Assembly (NCBI GenBank): GCA_944739405.2
Contig: OX123193.2
Coordinates: 11,788,331 to 11,852,330 of the forward strand
Direction: 5' to 3'
Length of the DNA: 64,000 nt
DNA from: Euclidia mi
Taxonomy: Eukaryota > Arthropoda > Insecta > Lepidoptera > Erebidae
Both the position numbers and the translations under genes were made by a program. Shown here in pieces: positions 1 to 11,805 of the stretch (the stretch's first letter is position 1; each line of letters starts with the position of its first letter). The notes under the pieces are model-generated. The model was not told the origin of the DNA and did no database searches. It saw only the letters and a program-made list of their open reading frames with translations.

Positions 1-197
1 AAAGAGAAAGTAAATAAATACTACTCTAGGGGACACCTGTTGTAAGAGAGAGATAATTTTAGTTGTTTTTTAAACACACAAATTATTGTTACGGAGCGTA
101 CCTACTATCAAAACACAGGTTCGCGCGTAACAAAACGGAATGGCGGCAATTGCCTTCATTTCAGTTTGCTATTTCAGTGTGTTATATCTTTGATTCA
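1..197. repeat. Interspersed repeat, copy 1 (inverted relative to 17307-17492)
   Basis: This segment matches the reverse complement of 17307-17492 with small indels, from the GAAAGTAAATAAATACTACT end to the part around CAATTGCC. The repeat may continue past the left edge of the window. The class is not recognised. The short open frame inside it has no supporting homology and is not called as a gene. Confidence 0.75.
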
Positions 198-589
198 TTA
201 TCATCTCCACTTGTAATAAGCCTGGTGTATAATAATAGGTATACCTACCTACTTATTCTATGATTCGCATCATGTAAAAACGAAAGTAAAAAAAAACAGA
301 TATATCTTTTTTATGTGTTAAACATACGGAATAACGGAAGAGCATGACGATATAAAGCGTTCTAAATACTCAAAAACGTATCTTTAATAAGCTAGTCAAA
401 GTCCGTATTTGGAACTCGAAATCAAACTATTTCATGAAAATGTAAGCATTTGTCGCTTGAACATAATGTACCTATCTCTTTATTCTCTAATTAAAACAGT
501 TGTAGTCTATCCAGTCTATTTGTATACACAGGAAACAATAACCGTACCTAAACACCTGTTTTAAAAACTCAATTAGAACATAACATAAC
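198..589. other. Gene-free AT-rich stretch
   Basis: No coding signal, RNA gene or repeat that I can recognise. Confidence 0.5.
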
Positions 590-639
590 TTCACGCCTTT
601 TATCCCCGAAGGGGTAGGCAGAGGTGTATTACACACCCA
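590..639 (-). repeat. SINE-A tail fragment
   Basis: Only the 3' module shared by all SINE-A copies is present, read on the minus strand (GGTGTAAT..., CTCTGCCTACCCC, TTCGGGGATA, GGCGTGA). The tRNA-like head is missing, so this is a 5'-truncated insertion or a relic of the partner LINE. Confidence 0.7.
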
Positions 640-664
640 ATCAATTAGAATCTAGGTAATATTA

Positions 665-725
665 AAAGAGGAGAACCCCGGGGAGGCCCATGTCCTGCAG
701 TGGACATCTCTAGATGTAGACTGAG
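665..725 (+). mobile_element. RTE-type LINE 3' end relic
   Basis: The segment GAGGCCCATGTCCTGCAGTG followed by GACATCTCTAGATGTAG and CTGAG is a diverged copy of the last codons and end of the RTE element at 45343-48571, where the frame encodes ...VQQWTSFG then stop. Nothing further upstream survives. Confidence 0.6.
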
Positions 726-739
726 AAACAATATTAAAA

Positions 740-1014
740 GGCTCAGACTACCTCAACTAACAAGCGACTGCTACGCCGAAGGTCGCGGGTTCGATTCCCG
801 CTCAAGTCAAACATTTGTGTGCATGAACATGGATGTTTGTCTTGGTCTGGGTGTATCTATGTATAATATTTATGTATTTACAAAAAGAAAGTAGGTATAT
901 ACCTATAGTTTATCCATTATCTAGTACCCATAGTACAAACTTCTGCTTAGTTTGGGACCAGATGGTGTTGTGTGAATTTGGTAGAATATTATAATAAAAA
1001 AAATAAAAAAGAAA
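740..1014 (+). mobile_element. tRNA-derived SINE (family D)
   Basis: A B-box-like GGTTCGATTCC sits at about 788-798 in a tRNA-like head. It is followed by a body (TTTGTCTTGGTCTGGGTGTA... TAGTACCCATAGTACAA) and an A-rich tail near 995-1014. The body recurs as a 5'-truncated copy at 36456-36617, which supports a mobile family. It is a retroposed, Pol III-type element and not a tRNA gene, because the cloverleaf is degenerate and has a long non-tRNA body. Confidence 0.75.
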
Positions 1015-1527
1015 ACTCTGAGTCCTACGATAACATGAAAACCTCAGTCGAACCTCACAAACACAAAAATTAAACTTAAGCTGCAGGAGGCACGTACCTA
1101 AATACTTTTATTGTATCCCTGTTCAAAATTGGGACGCGCGGACGCGCCGCATCAAAAAACGATGACTCAAATATAATAAAACTCACACTTCACGAGCCGA
1201 TAGCCCCATAACTATGAAACTGAATTTCAGTACTGGACAGGGGACAGACAACTGTACAAAAATAAACCTTATTCCTTGAAAAATAAGAGTGATAATAGCT
1301 GAGAGGTACGTGACCTTATTTTCCAGCGAGCTGTTTGCGCTAGTCACTGGCCGACACGTAAAGTGGAGTCGTCAAAAATATTTATCGACCTTGAACTTAT
1401 CGGTCATTATAAGTACTGTGTTTATATCTTAAGTGGCTGATGTTTGTAAGTACGTTGGTGTAGGTTACGGTGAAGATACTTAGATACTTTATTTGAGCTA
1501 TACTCTGTTTTATTTGTTATAAGTAAT
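1015..1527. other. Gene-free stretch
   Basis: No recognisable genes or repeats. Confidence 0.45.
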
Positions 1528-1716
1528 AGAAAAAACGAGCAGACGGTTCGCCTGATGGTGAGCGATTACCACCGCCCATGAACACAAGGAACACCAGAGA
1601 AGTTACAAGTGCGTTGACGCCTTTTAGGATGGGCTAAGGAATAGGAGGACCAGCGGGATAAAGGAGAGGGAAAAAATGGGGATGGGGGCCTCCGGCACTC
1701 TCACTCACCGAACGAA
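1528..1716 (-). repeat. Interspersed retroposon-like repeat F, diverged copy
   Basis: Read on the minus strand, this segment follows the same order as 24716-25035 and 59768-60082: GTGAGAGTGCCGGAGGC, the ATTCC/TTCCC pyrimidine-rich middle, GCGGTAATCGCTCACCATCA and GCAGACGGT-like end. It is shorter and more diverged than the other two copies. Confidence 0.65.
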
Positions 1717-2713
1717 TTCTGATTAAAAATTTTAAACTTTCGGGATTAGTATACATTATACAGGGTTATTTAGCGGGTCTTACCCGCGATAAATAATATA
1801 TTTAAGGCATAATTTGTGATGTCAATATTCTGTGATGTCTTTTCTAGTGTTAAGCAATAAACCTGTTTTAGAGATGAGGATGTGTAAATGTGATACCTTT
1901 AAATAGCTTTGAATGCTAAGACGCTAGTCAGGAGCAACAAATCGCTTAATAGTTTAATGTCTCGCCCACTGTCGTGTGTTCGATCATGTACCATACGAGT
2001 CAACACTTTCTGTGTCAAACAAATTGGTTTTCCAGTTTGGGTGTATATTTGTGTCCATTGATTGAATACGTAACTCTTTCTATAGAGTGGTATTTTTGTT
2101 CTATGACTTTTAAAGATTCATCATATTTTAGTTCAGCCGATTTTCATACAAAAATGCTTGTAATTAATATCTATTAAAGTAAAACTTTTTGCTTATCACT
2201 TTTTCATTACGCAAAAACTACATGGAGAGTCTGACACGTCATCAAATGAAAACTGAAATCCGGACATAGTGTACAGTAGGTATGTTTCATGGGACGAAAG
2301 TTACACATGAAAATATGCCTAAATATTCTATACATAATATAGTCAAAACATAGTAAATAAAAAATCTTTTCGATCGGGGAGTTAGCGAAAGCAGTTTCGA
2401 TATATCGAGGTTTCAATGAATAAGAAATGTGAACATTTTGATAGATCTTATATGTAGGGTGAACGTCATGCTAAGTGTGATTTACAATTCATAATAGTTC
2501 AGGCGTATATGACATAATTATGTTTAAAAAACGTACAACATTATGTCAGTGCATCTGTGGTATCAGATTTAATGCAGAGGTTAATCAGATTTAAAAAAAA
2601 TACCCTCACCTGACGAAAAACCTCGACAAATCACTTTGCCGTAGTATGCACGACAATATTATGGCAAGCAAATATTGCTCAAGTTTTCAGCTTAGTCAGC
2701 AACGAATGCTCGC
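1717..2713. other. Gene-free stretch
   Basis: Short open frames on both strands show no domain, signal peptide or splice context that I can support. Confidence 0.45.
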
Positions 2714-2770
2714 TTTCATCATCAGCCATAGTCCGCTGCTGGATATAGGCCTCTCCATAAAATGCGCATT
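2714..2770 (-). mobile_element. RTE-tail relic
   Basis: Minus-strand sequence GGAGAGGCCTATATCCAGCA, then GCGGACTATGGCTGATGATG, matches the shared 3' end of RTE and its passenger families. Only the terminal 50-60 bases are present. Confidence 0.6.
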
Positions 2771-2848
2771 ATAGCTAACTGAAATTAGGTATAGTCTATA
2801 CTGAACACTTTGAACAGCGTCGTTATACATAGAAAGCAAGATGGAGAC

Positions 2849-3113
2849 TGCCTCGTTGCTCTCGCGGCATAAATGTGCGCGTGGGATTGGGAGGTCTGGG
2901 GTTCGATTCCCGGGTTGGGCAAAGTGTTATTGGGTTTTTCCGTTAGGAAGTTCTCAGTAGCAGCACGGAGTCTGGTAATGTGCCCGGTACGGCAATAGGC
3001 TCGCCCCCTATTACGTGAGAGCTAAAAAATTCATAGCGAAATGTGGGTGTAATATTACATCTCTGCCTACTCCTTCGGGGATACAGGCGTGAGTCTATAA
3101 AAAAAAATAAAAA
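2849..3113 (+). mobile_element. SINE-A, near full-length copy
   Basis: The tRNA-like head carries a B-box GGTTCGATTCC (2900-2910). It is followed by the family body (AAAGTGTTATTGGGTTTTTC, CACGGAGTCTGGTAATGTGC, CTCGCCCCCTATTACGTG) and the tail module CTCTGCCTACTCCTTCGGGG ... CAGGCGTGAGTCTATAAAAA, ending in an A-rich run. The tail is homologous to the 3' coding end of the LINE at 4428-4862. Confidence 0.85.
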
Positions 3114-4427
3114 CTATTATAATATGTAATTCGTCCTGGCGCCTTTAAATGTAAATTTGTAATATCTTGAAGCTCCTAACATAGTTTTTGACGAGTTTAT
3201 TAACGCTTAAAAAATATTATATGTAAGCTGCGGTAAACGGTGTTGGTGACACAATTGTCAGCACCTTATAAACATTACTCTTTGTTGTCAATATGTATTG
3301 CTGTCACTGTTTGTTTACCCAAATAAAAAAAAAAATTACCCACGATGAGTAGATATTCGCAACATCAGAGTCATGTCAAAAGCTTCCATCCCGCCATACA
3401 GCGTGACAATTGTCATTACAAATTACGTGAACTTTTTGCTCCATAGGGATATGAATTATAGGTAAGTATAGTAGCTACATGCAGCCAAGAACAATGACTG
3501 AACAGCGAAGCACGTAGCTGCCAACCCTGGGTGTACCGACGTCGCCGCTAAATTGTGAGGAGCACGCGCGCACTGCGGTTATCGTCCAGCGAAACACACC
3601 CAACTGCCACCCACACACCGATAACTAATACAGTCATAACGTACATTCACGCTAAGTCCTAAGGGAGTAGGCATCGGCCTACACTTCGATAACTGAAGGC
3701 GTCACGTGAATGTTCAAATGCAGTTTGGATCTATGACTATATCTGAAGCTATGACGATGTTTCAATAAGTCAAATTGCCATTACGAAGTGCTTTTAAACA
3801 TCCTCTCTCACACAACGAAATGTTATTCTAGGATAATTATGTTGAAATATCTACTCTTCATGAAGCCCGCTTGAGTATAGAAAAATAATCTAGGATAATG
3901 TTTCTATTCTTCATAAAGCTTATTTGAGTATATAAAAATACAAATCTGTTAACATTAATATTTAATCCAGTAGGTATAAACATGCAATAACACAGCTTAT
4001 TCAATGCAGATAAAACAGTTCATATACTTGAAGTAGTGTTTTTTATGCATTTGTCCAGCTTTACAATTCCAAGTAACATGTTGTAAGCCTGTATAATAGC
4101 TGCTGCTAGCTACTGGGCAGCGCATCAATTCTCGTGTTGCTTCCGTGAATTACCTAAAGCTGCTTTCAGCGTCATTTCTAACTACTGTTTTGAAGGGTTC
4201 CGAGTATACAAACATCAATTGAAATGGTAGATGAAAATTGTAAATTCATCGTATTCATCGTAAGATTTTAAGTGTGTATGAGCTTTTTATTTTTCGTTTA
4301 ATTTAATTTCTCCCTATAGAGAAAGTGGGTAGGTTGGGAGGGTAGGCTTTGGCCTGCAGAGGGACAGGTTAGACTGCAAATAATAATAATATAAAACGCG
4401 TCTCTGCCCTTTCTAATAAAAAGTCCT
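3114..4427. other. Gene-free stretch
   Basis: No recognisable genes or repeats. Confidence 0.45.
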
Positions 4428-4862
4428 GTGTCGGGAGGGAATTTTCATTTGGAAACCATGCATACATCCAAGAACTTAAGTCTATCAATTCTTACATCGG
4501 TCAAGGTGCAAGAACTTTACAACTCTCGTCGAACGAGTGAAGAAAAATGTCACATATTATATAAAGATGTTGTGACGAGAATTGAGAAAGGAATGCTGAG
4601 ATGGTTTGGACACACGGAGCGAATGAGTAAAGAAAGAATGACACACCAAATATATGAGGCAAACGTGTATGGGCAAGCCGGTCGCGGCCGACCTCGTAGG
4701 ACATTCGTCGACCAAATTGGTGACGTTCTGAAAAACAGTTCGAAGCACGGAAGCGGCGAGCATGTATGAAAAAAGAGTAATGAATGTAGAGGAAGCGCGT
4801 GAGGTTGGTAGGGACAGAAACAAGTGGCGTTCCGTTGTCTCTGCCTACCCCGACGGGGCGTG
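4428..4862 (+). pseudogene. LINE reverse transcriptase C-terminal remnant (partner of SINE-A)
   Basis: From about 4540 the frame reads ...DVVTRIEKGMLRWFGHTERM..., then IYEANVYGQAGRGRPRRTFV and DQIGD. This is the conserved C-terminal tail seen in many insect LINE endonuclease/reverse-transcriptase proteins (the LRW-GH-RM and GRGRPRR motifs). A frameshift follows near 4760. The next frame continues EAREVGRDRNKWRSVVSAYP to a TGA close to 4862. The catalytic endonuclease and RT domains are absent, so it is a dead 5'-truncated copy. Its last 30 bases (CTCTGCCTACCCC...GGGCGTGAGTA) match the SINE-A tail. The exact LINE clade is uncertain. Confidence 0.8.
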
Positions 4863-7190
4863 AGTACCACACATATATAGTGAAGAAACATATTCTAAAC
4901 ATATTCTAAATTAGTCAAATCATTTTGCATAGTTATGGTCCAACTACTAGATTTTCAATTTCTCGGTACTAGCAATACGTTGAAATAAAAGACCATATAA
5001 ATTGGAAATATGAACAGCGCTTGTCAACATCCTGGAACCCTGTCATTAACGTGATAAATACATACATAACAATGGTTTCCAACAAAACAACTGCGACGAC
5101 CAAGTGTGGGTAGTTGTCGAAACGTAACCTTATCGGACCATAATTATAATCACTGGCATCAGTCCTACGGGGATCTCAAGTGGTGTAACCCGTGGCGTAA
5201 CGGCGGGGCCAAATATATTTTTTCTATTTTTTTTTGGGGCTTTTTATCTTCTGTATTACTTCCTTATGCAACGATAGACATGTGAAATCTTTTTGATTAT
5301 CTTCAAAGATTAACATTGTTAATCCAACTAACAGACATAAAGAAAACGGACCGACAGCTTTCAGTTAATCACATCCCGTGACCCATCCAACACCCGGTGG
5401 ATAAAACATTAACAATTTCCACAATCCATTTTAGGCCACATACTTCAACAAATTCCACAATTCATTTTAGACCACATACATAACAGATCAACGACCGAGC
5501 CAAAATACATATCTTTATAGACAAGAGACTGCGATTTATTCCACAGCGTAGGCATAACGGTGACCAGGTCACGCCGCGCCGCCAGGTCCTTATCGGTCTC
5601 CGAGACGACTATCTACCATTACGCTCCCACGCACCACTATTAACCGATAGCACATTTCAACGGAAGCTGTGCGTAGTGAAAATGTACGTCTGCTTGGTTA
5701 ACGACAGAGCCACTTAGTTCAGACACAGGTAGGCGGCTAGGTACTTAATTAATTTACTAAATTAGCGTGATTAGAAACAGGTCCAATCCTGAAGAACATA
5801 CGCTCTGGTCTGAGACTTCAGTAATCTCCATATTTTAACTTTTGTGTTACCAGCTTATAAATTTGTTTGCCAGGTATCCAAACAATTAGAAGTGGATACT
5901 GTCGAATAAATCCGAAAAACAAATAGGCAAAGATATGTGAAAGGAATCAGGGACATGCGCAATTTTAAGTTAACTTTATAAACAAAGGAATCGTTTATAA
6001 CTTCATCAAAGCTGAGATAAAACCCCGTTGTGATATATTTTTGAAAGGCCTATCTTTATCTATTCACAGTTTCACAAATGTGTAAGATATCTTTTTCAAA
6101 TTTAACCCATTTTACACAAGCACGATTCCATCAGCCCTATTCTCGAGAACTACTAAACGTTGATCAGAACAGTTCGCGCCACGCTTATCGCGTCCGAGAC
6201 AGCTACTTACGATTACGCTCCCACACACCCCACACAGCTATACGTACATGTTCAGTTCTACAAGTATACGTGTAAGTATAGGAGGGCTTGCTTCGACAGA
6301 GAGGCTACGTATCCACCAAAAATGAACGAGGCTACTAAGCGGTATGCGAAAATAAATACAACAATTGTCGCCCTGTCCAATTTGTGCCCTCACAGCATGA
6401 CATGACTTGTCGTATGTAATGTTGACATAGTGAAGCTACGCTTGCAGAGGCCACCATTTGGATGGGTGAACGCCTGTTGTGGCACTATGGTGTAAACTGG
6501 AAGTACTTTGAAGAGTAAAGAAGAACGTAAAGCCTACGCTGCTGGTTCTTAGCTTATGACAAAATTAGTATAGACATATTGGATGTCTTCGGGCGGTTTA
6601 TAAACACTCTCACCAGAGTCTGACACACAAAAAGATTAGCCCAAACTCGGTAAGCTCAAGTAACACTATTGTTTACTTGTTTCCTCGCTCATCTTCCTCG
6701 TTCATCTCTAGTGGATACGTGGTCCAAAGCTACTAAATATAGTGCGAACGTTGTAGTACAATACGTGATTTGTACCTCACGTGGTTTCAATTACTACGTT
6801 CGCACTGTTTGATTATATCGACAAAACGTTTGTTTGCGTTTTGTTTGTTTTCTCATAAACTTTCGCTTAGAGATTAAGGATTTTGTTAAGATTTTGCACT
6901 ACGAATTGAATTGTGAATCAATTAATTTATGGTTAAGCATTAAATTGTTATCAAAAAATAAAAATGTTATCATGGTGTAGGGTAATTTTCAATGTACTTA
7001 TTTACAGTCAAATACAAAAGTCGCTGTACAACTCAAAATCTTTGACGATTTTTTATGAATTAAAACTCCGCGACTACTATTCTTAATTTACAAATATTGG
7101 TTAAAATCTTTCAGGACGCTTTGAGCGTATGGAGCTCCTATTTTGCGAAAGTACGTTAAGACATTGACACTGCAGTTTGTACCATTATTC
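4863..7190. other. Gene-free stretch with one small inverted repeat
   Basis: No gene recognised. At about 6738-6798 AGTGCGAACGTTGTAGT is followed, after about 30 bases, by its imperfect complement ACTACGTTCGCACT. This is a possible relic of a small foldback element. Confidence 0.45.
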
Positions 7191-7300
7191 ATATCATCCT
7201 AGCGTTATCTCAGTTGCATCCAAAACTTTCGCCTCGGGCCCTGAGTCCGCTTACTTAATCTAAAGGCATTTGATAGAATATTAGCTTTTCTAATTGTCAT
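7191..7300 (-). repeat. Diverged SINE-B body fragment
   Basis: ATCCTAGCGTTATCTCAGTT, AGTCCGCTTACTTAATCTAA and GAATATTAGCTTTTC match the distal part of the element at 10522-10888 in the same orientation. The tRNA-like head is not present. Confidence 0.6.
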
Positions 7301-7384
7301 AATCATGAGAATTAGCCCTTTTGTTCGTTAAATTTGCTAGTACATTTCGCTAACATGTAATATACAATTATACACGCTAAAAAT

Positions 7385-7456
7385 TTGGGTGTAATATTAC
7401 ACCTCTGCCTACCCCTTCCGAGATACAGGCGTTAGTCTATAAATAATAAAAAAATA
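7385..7456 (+). repeat. SINE-A tail fragment
   Basis: Tail module only (GGGTGTAATATTACACCTCT, GCCTACCCCTTCCGAGATAC, AGGCGTTAGTCTATAAATAA), ending in an A-rich run. Confidence 0.75.
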
Positions 7457-8559
7457 ACATGCTAAAAATTTAGTAGGTTTTACTTAGATAAGGTGGGTGA
7501 AATTTCTAGCGTACCACAAGGTATAGCCCTCGGTCCCGTACCCAAATATGACGCGTGGGTAGAAGTGAGTCATAGATCAATTTCAAGCCGTACAAAGTAC
7601 TCTGGCATATTATTATACCTATGTACGTAATAAAATGTCCCCACTACATCTGTACAGATAAGTCGTTAGCTTGTGAACACGTAAATAACCCACTTGTCTG
7701 AACTGAGTCATACAGCTTTAGACAATTTAGCGACGTTGATTTGTGCAATGTTCAACTTATTGGTTTAAACCTACCTAACACAAAAAGTGAGTAATCTTTT
7801 TATCTGTGCACGCACTCTAGGTTTTTGACACTAATTTAAGCAACCAGCGCTCATATTGTACATTCAAACTAGATAGAATTTGATAAGGATAACACATTTC
7901 AATTATGTCTAAAATGGAGCTAACAGCGCTACCAGCATTTACAGAAAGAATTTGCATAACTCAATCACAAGACCCCCCCCCCACCAAAGCCTACCTGTAC
8001 CTATGTATAGTAAAGTATACATGTATGTGCACCATTATCAGTTGAACCAAGGTTGAACATTCACCGTCCAACTAAATCTTTAAAAAAACATACTTCAACG
8101 GACACCCGCGATCAGACCAGTAGGTATGTGTCGCAAGATGTGAAAGCACATCTGTGGAGAGCCATGTTCGGCCAACCCTTGAATATTTTGTATGGACGCG
8201 CTAATCCCCGACGCGACTCACGCGGCACGCGCGGCCAGCAAGACATTGATAACAGCATCGTAACTACTGAGCATAGGGACATATAAACTGCAACTGACAA
8301 ACGAGAAACAAAAAGATAATGAAAGTGTGGTCTCAGAAAATTTAATCATTGGCTAGAGAAAAGTTCAAGAGAAATATTATGGAGCCAATAAAAATTGTTT
8401 AGTTTCGAGAACTGATAGTCTGTGGACGCTTTGACCAATAATTAGAGTATCAATGCCACGTATTATCCTTATTCTTCTGATAAGCGCATCGCCACAAGTC
8501 CTCATAGGTCTCATTGAGTCATAAAGGGCAACAACAACAGCTGTTTTGTTAACCTCATT
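7457..8559. other. Gene-free stretch
   Basis: A ten-base C run lies at 7973-7982. No gene or mobile element recognised. Confidence 0.45.
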
Positions 8560-8960
8560 GCCTAAGTTTTATTTTAAGTTCTAAGTTTTATTTGATGTGA
8601 TGTTTACGTTTTATTGTACCTATATTTTATATATTTACTGATATCACATGCGTGAGTCACTAGAGGGACTGGTTGAAAATCGGCGCCAGGCATTCGCCTA
8701 GCATATGCTGAACCAGGTCCATTTTTTGGCTACACGCAAACACCTACCTCTGTCTTTGTTTTATTTTGTCATGTATCTCTTTCTATTCTTATTATTTTCT
8801 TGACTTGATTAGTTTCTGTTTGATTTATTTTCTTCTTCTTTTTATATGTATGTTTTCTAAATTGTTTCCTTATTTTTTGTACTTACATTTTTTTTTGTTG
8901 TTATGTGTATGCCAAAAATAAATAAATCTTTATCTTTATCTTTATCTTTATTTTATAGTA
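8560..8960 (+). repeat. Probable LINE 3'-end-like repeat with a (TCTTTA)n tail
   Basis: AT-rich sequence containing CGGCGCCAGGCATTCGCCTA and T-rich blocks ends in AATAAATAAATCTTTATC followed by further TCTTTA units up to about 8953. A short hexanucleotide tail after an untranslated-looking body is typical of some LINE 3' ends. No coding remnant is present, so the class is inferred. Confidence 0.4.
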
Positions 8961-9484
8961 TACACAATATTTTGCCATATTGCATTCTTGTGCGTTTAAA
9001 TATAGATAAACTACGAGCATGGATAGATAACTGTCCGATGGATAATGTAGATCGCGTGTGAACCTTTAAATATCGGGGTTCAGGATCTTAGATCTTCCTT
9101 CGTAGTTTACGTCCATTAGATGACGACACGTTGGTGCTTTCGAAATTGTACAATACCTGACTTAAGTTGTAAGTACTACCTACCTACCGCCACTTAGACT
9201 TATTTATACAACTGTTTAAACAAAGGCAACTTAGCAAGTTGAACATCAAATTGTGCCTATATGTTTGTATGAAAAAATGCCATCACTATCATCATTCATA
9301 TCATGTTAGCAGTTTGGCACGAGTCGCCATATTTAAATTTAAATAATGCGTTTGATGGTGGCGGATTGTGTCGGACGCTCATCATTTGCATGCAGGTTTG
9401 CATTCTTATCTCGTATTATCAATGACTGGACAATTCTAATAACATTTGACTCACCGCGAATGTATACGAATAAGAGATAAGTTT
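8961..9484. other. Gene-free stretch
   Basis: No recognisable features. Confidence 0.4.
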
Positions 9485-9755
9485 ATTTGAAGATAATCTG
9501 TTGACATGAGGATTTTCTATAAGGTTCTAAAATTTAAATAAAAATAAGTAACTACGTAATTTAAAAAATGTAAAATTGTCTTTGATAGAGCTCGGGGCGT
9601 AGCTTTGTAAAGTGTTATTTTTTTGTTTGAAGATAATCTGTTGGCACGAGGATGTCATAAGAGCATTTTAAAATTAAATTAAATAAGTGAGCAATATTAA
9701 AAATTAAACATTGACGCCGATAGAGCTCGGGGCATAGCTTTGTAAAATATTGTAG
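9485..9755. repeat. Diverged tandem duplication, two units
   Basis: Unit one starts TTTGAAGATAATCTGTTGAC (about 9485) and ends GATAGAGCTCGGGGCGTAGC then TTTGTAAA. Unit two starts TTTGAAGATAATCTGTTGGC (about 9627) and ends GATAGAGCTCGGGGCATAGC then TTTGTAAA. The units are about 140 and 130 bp and diverge in the AT-rich middle. Confidence 0.8.
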
Positions 9756-10521
9756 GCTCTTTTAGTAGCAAAAAAATAATCACGTAATAATTCTGATAGG
9801 TACTTGTTAGGATACTTGTTAGGTAGGTAGGTAGTAGGATACTTGTTTTAAATAGGATAGGATTTGAGACAACTGATATTTGCAATAGGCTCGTATGGGT
9901 CATGTCACAGGTTGTACTAGTTCTGTAGTCTGCTATCTCGCGCATAGTCGGTCATAAAAAGAAAGAGTAAAGAAATCCATTTGCGGATTAAATTTGCGTA
10001 AAATATGGAATATTAAGTGTAAAGTGGGCCAAAAATTTACACGCTAAATAAACCTGTGACGACTATATTATAGGATACTACGCTTTAATCCTGACTGATG
10101 TATAAAAAGTCCTTCTGTAGCCGGATCGCCAGCGCCATCTATCACAGAATGTCTGTAACTCTACGCCTACGCGGCACATTTTTCATTGCGTACAACGCAG
10201 TATTGATGTATGCAACTCGCTGAGCTTTTATTTATTAGAACGAGAGCATATTTTCGTGGCAAAATGTTGGCAGAGTCACAGTAAGTTTGCTCACGGGTCA
10301 GCTGATGTATACACCCACTATACACGTGGGAAGTGACGTGGCACATTCTAAATACCATATGGATAAAATATATGTCTCTTTACGTTCATACGGTATTTTC
10401 ATCTGAGTGATATCAGCAGCGTTTGTAAACTGTCTCGCTAAGGGGACGAGCATTTCCTTTGAACAAGAACAGAAAGGCCAACGGTCTTCTACGCTGGGGT
10501 AATGCTTGAATGTTGATAGAT
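9756..10521. other. Gene-free stretch
   Basis: Short GGTAGGTAGGTAG and GGATACTTGTTAG iterations lie near 9795-9845. Otherwise nothing recognised. Confidence 0.4.
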
Positions 10522-10888
10522 TCATCATAATCCTCCTAGCGTTATCCCAGTTTCAATCTGGGGTCCGCTTTCTAGTCTAACCGCATTTGGCTGAATATTA
10601 GCTTTTCCACAGAGCGACTGCCTGTCTGACCTCCGCAACCCGAAGGGATAGCGATATTCCATGGTTTAGACTAGTGTCAGTTTACAAGGTACTGACGCCC
10701 TATGACGACTGTCAAAGATCTTCATGACAATCGGGACCGACGGCTTAACGTGCTCTCCGAGGCATGAGGCAAGCAGTAATTAACAATTTAATACGCACAT
10801 AACTCCGAAAAGTCAGTGGTGCGCGCCGTGGATACCATCTGCATGGCAGTCCGTTGGTATCTCCACTAGGCTATCGCTGCCTCAATGT
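10522..10888 (-). mobile_element. tRNA-derived SINE (family B, long form)
   Basis: On the minus strand the head reads GCAGCGATAGCCTAGTGG (10888 downward), a serine/leucine-type tRNA-like start. It continues with GGCGCGCACCACTGACTTTT, CGGAGTTATGTGCGTATTAA and a body ending GATAACGCTAGGAGGATTA, then TGATGA at the tail. The same head is found at 39017-39314, 41367-41657, 52397-52617 and 34412-34718, but those copies have a different 3' half. Confidence 0.75.
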
Positions 10889-10892
10889 TGAT

Positions 10893-10953
10893 CTTGAATA
10901 AAAAAAATGTAGGTAGGTATCTATATACCTCCCTACATTTTTTTTTATTCAAG
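10893..10953. repeat. Strong hairpin beside a SINE head
   Basis: Left arm CTTGAATAAAAAAAATGTAG plus GTAGGTAT (10893-10920), loop CTAT, and a right arm complementary except for one extra A/T pair position and one mismatch. It begins five bases beyond the head of the SINE at 10888. Confidence 0.85.
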
Positions 10954-11335
10954 GGTGCTAAACAGGTTACAGCAGCGGTTGATCGTAGCTTAATGGCTAC
11001 GGTAGTTATAACTGCAGACACGCAATGTGCGGTGCCATAAATAAGGGATAAATCGGTGACAAATATATGTACCTATATGTAAATTTGCCACCTTCTCCAA
11101 AACCCGTACGAACTTGCTCTTCTCATTCTTTCCTTTTATATGAAGCGAAGAATTGATAGCAAGCGACTCGGGCCCATTAATCCCCTTTTAATTTCAGCCA
11201 AGGTTCTAAGATACAAAAATTCCATCGGTAACCTTGTCCATTTCTCCGTTGTTCTAGAAATTTCAGAATACCAATGAAACTTTGTGATACAAGAATCGAA
11301 CAGAGTTTTGCCCTCCGGTACAAGCAAAGAATTAG
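10954..11335. other. Gene-free stretch
   Basis: Short open frames on both strands show no recognisable domain. Confidence 0.4.
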
Positions 11336-11427
11336 ACTCACGCCTGTTTCCCGGAGGGGTAGGCAGAGACTACGGAACGCCATTTGCAACGATCCTGACA
11401 TACCTCTCTTGCTTCATTCACTCCCAT
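11336..11427 (-). pseudogene. LINE C-terminal coding relic (SINE-A partner family)
   Basis: Read on the minus strand the segment gives EAREVCQDRCKWRSVVSAYP then SGKQA and a stop. This is the same terminus as the plus-strand LINE remnant ending at 4862. Only the last 30 codons remain. Confidence 0.7.
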
Positions 11428-11549
11428 CAAGTTTCTCATGCATGCTCTTCTGTTTAGGGTACTATACTAATTTGTATACTGCGTGAGAAATTATATCCAG
11501 CCGTGACGACCAGTTCATATTTAATGCAAGAAGACTCTACCATCTACCA

Positions 11550-11805
11550 CCTCTCTGCCTCCGTGGTCTCGTGGATAGCGTCTACTGACTTGGAGGCTCC
11601 GGGTTCGATTACCGTGTCGGGAAAAAGAGTAACTGAGTTTTTCCGAATTCTCAGTAATAGCACGGAGTCAGGCCATGTGCCCGGTAACGGCAATAGGCTC
11701 GCCCCCTATTACGTGGGACCTAAAAATTCATGGCCAAATGTGGGTGTAATATTTCACCTCTGCATACCCCTTCGAGGATACAGGCGTGACGATATAAAAA
11801 AAAAA
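11550..11805 (+). mobile_element. SINE-A, near full-length copy
   Basis: The head GCCTCCGTGGTCTCGTGGAT has a B-box-like GGTTCGATTACC (11602-11613). The body and tail follow the family order through TTCGAGGATACAGGCGTGAC, and the copy ends in an A-rich run at about 11805. Confidence 0.85.

Noticed and set aside
2890..2915. tRNA gene
   Set aside because: The GGTTCGATTCC boxes at 788, 2900, 11602, 23530, 30490, 30975, 31990 and 39250 belong to SINE heads, each followed by a shared SINE body.
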